A stretch of 64,000 nt of DNA from CBDFGS01 sp965247255. Its GTDB lineage: Bacteria; Chloroflexota; Dehalococcoidia; Lucifugimonadales; CAUZJF01. A program made the position numbers and the translations under genes. The notes below the pieces were generated by a model. The model made no database searches. It had not been told where the DNA came from and saw only the letters and a program-made list of their open reading frames with translations. Positions 60,532 to 64,000 of this stretch are shown piece by piece. The stretch lies in the NCBI GenBank assembly GCA_965247255.1, contig CBDFGS010000012.1, positions 62,001 through 126,000 of the forward strand, read 5' to 3'. Position 1 is the first letter of the stretch, and the number at the start of each line of letters is the position of its first letter.

Positions 60532-61158
60532 TCACTTCGGAGAGTCCTGGACCAACCTGACGAAATTCTCGTATACGCGGAGGCCGGTCTGGCCGCTCTT
60601 TTCCGGGTGGAATTGGACGGCCAAGACGCTGTCCCAGGCTACCGCGCTGCAGAACTCGACGCCGTAGGTGGTCTTACCGGTTACCAGCGATTCATCGTTT
60701 GGATCGGCGTAGTAGCTGTGAACGAAGTAGAAGTAGCTGCCGTTGGGCACGCCTTTCAAGAGCGGGTGGCGCGTCTGAAGCTCAACTCTGTTCCACCCCA
60801 TGTGGGGGACCTTTAGCCCGGGCGGCAGCTGTCTGACCCAACCGCGCAGGACTCCGAGCCCAGGCTCGACGCCCTCATCCGACCCCTCCATCAGTAGCTG
60901 GAGGCCGAGGCACACGCCCAGGAAGGGGCGTCCCCCCTCGATAAACGCCTTGATGGGCTCGACCAGCTCCTTGCGCCTCAGGTTGCGCATGGACGAGTCG
61001 TTGGCGCCCTGGCCGGGGAACACCACGCCGGCGGCTGACTCGATACGGTCAGGCTCGCTGGTGATTATGGTCTCCGCTCCGTACCGCTCCAGCGCCTTCT
61101 GAACGCTCCGGAGATTGCCGGCCTGATAGTCGATGATCGCGATTGGTGAAGTGCCCAT
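60532..61158 (-). CDS. hisH: Imidazole glycerol phosphate synthase, glutaminase subunit
   Basis: A 208-residue class I glutamine amidotransferase. The nucleophile Cys is in FLGVCLGLQLLMEGSDEG, and His/Glu in VQFHPEKSGQTGL. It starts AIIDYQAGNLRSV. TACGAT (61171-61166) lies seven bases before the ATG with no Shine-Dalgarno, suggesting a leaderless start. First gene of the his cluster seen here. Confidence 0.95.
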   Translation of the reverse strand: MGTSPIAIIDYQAGNLRSVQKALERYGAETIITSEPDRIESAAGVVFPGQGANDSSMRNLRRKELVEPIKAFIEGGRPFLGVCLGLQLLMEGSDEGVEPGLGVLRGWVRQLPPGLKVPHMGWNRVELQTRHPLLKGVPNGSYFYFVHSYYADPNDESLVTGKTTYGVEFCSAVAWDSVLAVQFHPEKSGQTGLRVYENFVRLVQDSPK

Positions 61159-61207
61159 CAGGTCAATCGTAACACGCGGAGCAGGAGCCGGCGGGGACGG
61201 ATTTGCG

Positions 61208-61765
61208 CTACGCCTCGGCCTCGGAAACGAGCTCGTTGGGGAGCACTCTGTCCTCGAATCGGGCGAGAACGAAGAGCAGATCGGAGAGCCGGTTGAGGTA
61301 GCTGAGCACGTTGATATTGGGCAACGCGTCGCTTTCGTGGAGGGCGACGACCCGTCGCTCGCTGGTGCGGACGAGGGTGCGGGCCAGGTCCAGGGCGCCC
61401 GAGCCGGGAGAGCCGCCCGGTACGATAAACGCCCTCGGCATCTCCATCTCGGAGTCCAGCTCGTCTATGGTCCGCTCCAGCTCGTTCACCATGTCGGCGG
61501 TGACAACCGAGTGGCTCTGCCTGAGCTTGGCATGGTACGCGCGATCGGTGGCCAACTCGGCGCCGACGACAAACATCTCTCGTTGGACCCGAAGCAAGGT
61601 CTCCGTGACCGTGGGGTCGGCGCACAACGCCCGGGCAAGTCCCATCGCCGAAACGGCTTCGTCCGTAGCGCCATAGGCCTCGCACCTGGCGTCGGATTTC
61701 GAGACGCGGCCGCCGAACAGCAGCCCGGTCTCTCCCTGGTCTCCCCGTCTGGTGTAAACTGTCAT
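61208..61765 (-). CDS. PduO-type cob(I)alamin adenosyltransferase
   Basis: A 185-residue adenosyltransferase that makes adenosylcobalamin. It has the N-terminal YTRRGDQGETGLLFGGRVSK, the YGATDEAVSAMG segment (Asp where many have ATVDELNS), and the C-terminal SERRVVALHE and YLNRLSDLLFVLAR. A perfect TATAAT (61797-61792) and GGAGG are upstream. It implies B12-dependent enzymes in this cell. Confidence 0.92.
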   Translation of the reverse strand: MTVYTRRGDQGETGLLFGGRVSKSDARCEAYGATDEAVSAMGLARALCADPTVTETLLRVQREMFVVGAELATDRAYHAKLRQSHSVVTADMVNELERTIDELDSEMEMPRAFIVPGGSPGSGALDLARTLVRTSERRVVALHESDALPNINVLSYLNRLSDLLFVLARFEDRVLPNELVSEAEA

Positions 61766-61847
61766 CGTTTTGGACCTCCGCGGCGATTGAGATTATAACG
61801 CAGGGCCGGTCCGTCGGCGCTGGCACGCAGGGCTAGGAGCTCATTCG

Positions 61848-62201
61848 ATGAACGGCGATATGGCACGCGTCCTCTACTTTGTTCACAACATCCAGTCGGT
61901 AACGGCGTTCTATCGTGACGTGCTGGAGCTCAAACCGATCTTCGATCCGAAGACCGCGCCTACCGAATGGATCGAGTTCAATGCGGGGGCGGTACGGATA
62001 GCGTTGCAACTGGCGTTCGATCCGAGCGGCGTCGCCTCTACGCACGGCAAGGTGGTGTTTCGGGTCGACGACGTAGAGAAGACTCGTGAAGAGCTGGTCG
62101 GGCGGGGCGCGGAGCTGAGCGACGTGACCACTTCGGGAGACGAGCACTACTGCGAAGGGAAGGACCCGGAGGGCAACGGCTTCCGCATATCGGACCGCTA
62201 G
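61848..62201 (+). CDS. Glyoxalase/bleomycin-resistance (VOC) family protein
   Basis: A 117-residue VOC protein: VLYFVHNIQSVTAFYRDVLELKP at the start, VVFRVDDVEKTREEL in the middle and EHYCEGKDPEGNGFRISD at the end. The family binds metal and acts on varied small molecules. Weak ribosome-binding site (AGGAGCTC) before ATG 61848. The substrate cannot be predicted. Confidence 0.85.
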   Translation: MNGDMARVLYFVHNIQSVTAFYRDVLELKPIFDPKTAPTEWIEFNAGAVRIALQLAFDPSGVASTHGKVVFRVDDVEKTREELVGRGAELSDVTTSGDEHYCEGKDPEGNGFRISDR

Positions 62202-62219
62202 GCAGTCTGGTTGAGGACG

Positions 62220-62259
62220 TGGAAACGAAGGAGGCCCGCCTGGCGACAGGCGGGCCTCC
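62220..62259 (-). terminator. Intrinsic terminator after hsp20
   Basis: GGAGGCCCGCCTG (62230-62242) and CAGGCGGGCCTCC (62247-62259) form a perfect 13-bp stem with loop GCGA. On the minus strand it is followed by TTCGTTTCC, suiting hsp20. It may also stop the VOC transcript from the other side. Confidence 0.8.
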
Positions 62260-62287
62260 ACTCGACGTTTCGGTGTGACGGTCTCGC

Positions 62288-62731
62288 TTAGCTCACTGTG
62301 ACTTCGACTCGCTTGGCCTTCTTCGCCGGCTCCTTAGCCAGGGTCACCGTGAGGACGCCATGCTCGTAGTTGGACTCGGCGTTCTCCGCATCGACGGAGT
62401 CGGGCAACCTGAGGGCTCGATGGAGCTTGCCCGCTCGGCGCTCTCGGATGATGTAGCCGCCGTTCTTCGTCTCTTCCTCTTCGGACTTGGACTCTCCTGT
62501 TATGGTCAGGACCCCGTTCTCCGTGGTGACTTCGATGTCGTCGGGGCCTACTCCCGGTAGCGAGGCGCGGACGATGATCGCGTCGTCCGTCTCCTCCACG
62601 TCCAGGGGCAGCGACGGATATGCTGTCCGCAGGCTCACCGGTCCGCCAAGGCCGAAGCCCCGCCAAAAGCGGTCTATCCTGTCATCCGTTCGCCGAAACC
62701 CAATCTCCGGATACCAACGCTGTAAAACCAT
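62288..62731 (-). CDS. Hsp20/alpha-crystallin small heat-shock protein
   Basis: A 147-residue holdase chaperone. The alpha-crystallin domain spans about 42-138 (LDVEETDDAIIVRASLPGV, IEVTTENGVLTITGE, HGVLTVTLAKE). Its C-terminal VEVTVS replaces the classical IxI tail. It is divergent from dnaJ-hspR with a shared operator-like region. GGGAGGTGC lies ahead of ATG 62731. Confidence 0.93.
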   Translation of the reverse strand: MVLQRWYPEIGFRRTDDRIDRFWRGFGLGGPVSLRTAYPSLPLDVEETDDAIIVRASLPGVGPDDIEVTTENGVLTITGESKSEEEETKNGGYIIRERRAGKLHRALRLPDSVDAENAESNYEHGVLTVTLAKEPAKKAKRVEVTVS

Positions 62732-62800
62732 TTGTGCACCTCCCAGTGCGGTGAATCCTTGCTGAGATGTCTGTGCAGTGCATCCAGCTTTCTGTAATGG

Positions 62801-62832
62801 GTACTATAGCACTCTTATAGTACGCGTGTCAA
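62801..62832 (-). promoter_or_regulatory. hsp20 promoter with overlapping inverted repeat
   Basis: On the minus strand TTGACA (62832-62827) and TATAGT (62808-62803) lie 18 bases apart. The inverted repeat GTACTATA (62801-62808)-N7-TATAGTAC (62816-62823) covers the -10 and half of the spacer. A bound protein would block RNA polymerase. A second small repeat, TCAAG-N5-CTTGA, is at 62829-62843 over the -35. Confidence 0.7.
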
Positions 62833-62861
62833 GTATCTCTTGATTGTTAGTGCGATAGTAG

Positions 62862-62891
62862 TTACATAATACGTTTCATAGATGCTATAAT
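62862..62891 (+). promoter_or_regulatory. Promoter of dnaJ-hspR
   Basis: TATAAT (62886-62891) is a perfect -10. TTACAT (62862-62867) 18 bases upstream is a fair -35. Start is predicted near 62898, 65 bases before dnaJ. Confidence 0.55.
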
Positions 62892-62962
62892 GTCTTCAGA
62901 AAACACGCGTCGGGCGGGCGGTTGACGGAACAAGGTTAGACCGGCGCAGAAGAGATAGTTAG

Positions 62963-63856
62963 ATGGCAAGCTACTACGACACGTTGGGCGTATCCAAGAG
63001 CGCCAGCGAAAAGGACATCCGGCAGGCGTACAGGCGCCTGGCGCGCAAGTATCATCCTGACCTCAACCCCGGCGATGAGGACGCCGAGGGGAAGTTCAAG
63101 GAGATAAACACGGCGCACGAAGTCCTCTCCGACAGGAAGACAAGACAAAAGTACGATCGGTACGGGGACAAATGGAAGTTCGCCGACCAGATCGAGAGTC
63201 AGCACGCTCACTCGGCACAAGGTCCGTTCACCTGGACGACTCGGAGCGGAACAACCCGGGGCGCATCCGGCTCCGACCCTTTCGCGGGAGTGGGCGACCT
63301 GTTTGGCGACCTGGGTGGCCGGTTAGGCCGCCAAGGTCGCGCTGCGACGGCCGCGAAGCTGGAAACGACCGTCGACGTGACGCTCGAGGAAGCGTTCGCC
63401 GGCACAAAGCGGAATATAACTATTACCACGCGCGGCCGAGACCGCCGTATAGAGGTGACCATCCCGCCGGGCGTGGACAACGGGTCGGTTGTCCGTATCC
63501 GACCAGGCGCGCAGCAGGAGCTGCTGCTCACGATCGAGCTGCAGCCGCACCCGACGTTCACGCGTAGCGGGAGCGATCTGTTCACAGAAGTGGATGTGCC
63601 CCTGGAGGACGCGGTCCTTGGTGGGGAGGTCGAGGTACGGACGCTCACGGGGGGCGCCAAGCTGAAGGTGCCCGCAGAGAGCCAGAACGGTCAGAGGGTA
63701 CGGCTGAGGGGACAGGGGATGCCAAAGCTGGGTTCGAAGAGTAACCGTGGCGACCTCTACGCGATCATACGTCCCCGTCTGCCAAAGCAACTTAGCGAAG
63801 AGCAGAAGGAGCTCTTCGAGCAACTCAAGGCTGTCAGCGCCAAGGAAGGAAAGTAA
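62963..63856 (+). CDS. DnaJ-type co-chaperone without zinc domain (CbpA-like)
   Basis: A 297-residue J-domain protein. The J domain (1-70) has KYHPDLNP with the HPD at 31-33. A Gly/Ser linker leads to two C-terminal peptide-binding domains (about 130-280, TVDVTLEEAFAGTKRNITI and VDVPLEDAVLGGEVEVRTL). The CxxCxGxG zinc repeats of type I DnaJ are absent. It is followed after one base by an HspR-like gene, a known pairing. Confidence 0.93.
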   Translation: MASYYDTLGVSKSASEKDIRQAYRRLARKYHPDLNPGDEDAEGKFKEINTAHEVLSDRKTRQKYDRYGDKWKFADQIESQHAHSAQGPFTWTTRSGTTRGASGSDPFAGVGDLFGDLGGRLGRQGRAATAAKLETTVDVTLEEAFAGTKRNITITTRGRDRRIEVTIPPGVDNGSVVRIRPGAQQELLLTIELQPHPTFTRSGSDLFTEVDVPLEDAVLGGEVEVRTLTGGAKLKVPAESQNGQRVRLRGQGMPKLGSKSNRGDLYAIIRPRLPKQLSEEQKELFEQLKAVSAKEGK

Positions 63857-63857
63857 C

Positions 63858-64000
63858 ATGTCGATGGACGACATGCTCCCTTACGACGAGCCGTGCTTCG
63901 TTATCAGCGTGGCGGCCCGAATGCTCGGCCTCCGTACACAGACCCTGCGTTACTACGAGCGGCTGGGACTTGTCGAGCCGCAGCGGACCGGGGGGAACCA
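63858..64000 (+). CDS. hspR: MerR-family regulator, HspR-like (3' truncated by window edge)
   Basis: The first 47 residues are visible: FVISVAARMLGLRTQTLRYY then ERLGLVEPQRTGGN, a MerR helix-turn-helix typical of HspR, which represses heat-shock genes with DnaK as co-repressor. ATG 63858 begins one base after the dnaJ stop. Its probable target is the repeat-bearing region between hsp20 and dnaJ. Assignment as HspR rests on the N-terminus and the dnaJ neighbour. Confidence 0.8.
   Translation, partial: MSMDDMLPYDEPCFVISVAARMLGLRTQTLRYYERLGLVEPQRTGGN

Noticed and set aside
1..64000. tRNA, rRNA, insertion sequence and prophage genes
   Set aside because: A reading of both strands gave no T-loop-like cloverleaf, transposase, integrase or structural phage gene.

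Overview
The window is a dense, GC-rich bacterial chromosome segment with no rRNA or tRNA genes, phage, insertion sequences or CRISPR. Its gene content suggests a Chloroflexota bacterium, most likely from the Dehalococcoidia/SAR202 side of the phylum. The pointers are a short IF-2, a zinc-type L31 followed by a DUF1385 protein, a DnaJ-HspR pair, a glycine-rich RRM protein, an IleRS with a HHAWG signature, and frequent TTG/GTG starts. The taxonomic call is inference from gene content and style; no marker was aligned.

Layout. 1-4131: end of a coiled-coil protein, an ArsC/Spx-like gene with an in-frame UGA, homoserine dehydrogenase, rpsF-ssb-rpsR and an RRM protein. 4331-9430: a DUF3179 lipoprotein with an in-frame UGA, a YihY membrane protein, an HtrA-like protease and MgtE. 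9540-13924: a T-box leader controlling a methyltransferase and ileS. 13988-28367: a carbohydrate-type island with three paralogues of one uncharacterised family, two of another, xylulokinase, a polyol dehydrogenase plus SDR pair, a GH127-like protein and a class IV aminotransferase. 28467-35660: HAD, phosphoglycerate-mutase-like, pyrE, nadD, obgE, dnaA with DnaA boxes on both sides, and an HpcH-type aldolase. 35779-41236: NUDIX, MFS, TPR lipoprotein, ccdA and queE-queC-queF. 41723-48872: ccmAB, a 2-oxoacid:ferredoxin oxidoreductase, an ECF sigma factor with a zinc-finger anti-sigma candidate, and ccmCDE. 49541-54758: nusA-ylxR-infB-rbfA-truB behind a promoter and terminator that look like an attenuator. 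54885-56976: a small zinc-ribbon protein, L21-L27-L31 and DUF1385. 57003-61158: a his cluster (hisH-hisA-two methyltransferases-hisF-hisIE). 61208-64000: PduO adenosyltransferase, a VOC protein, and divergent hsp20 / dnaJ-hspR heat-shock units.

The most striking observation is a pair of candidate selenoproteins. In both the ArsC/Spx-like gene and the DUF3179 gene, UGA replaces the first cysteine of a CxxC redox motif. Each UGA is followed by a perfect hairpin whose apical loop starts with G, 22 or 23 nt downstream, which fits the bacterial SECIS layout. DUF3179 is an uncharacterised family, so a UxxC site would point to a redox role. Other points of note are the nusA leader terminator, a new-looking inverted repeat in the heat-shock divergent promoter, a CxxxY-type CcmE, two single-base frameshifts in G runs, and several families of dispersed or tandem intergenic repeats.
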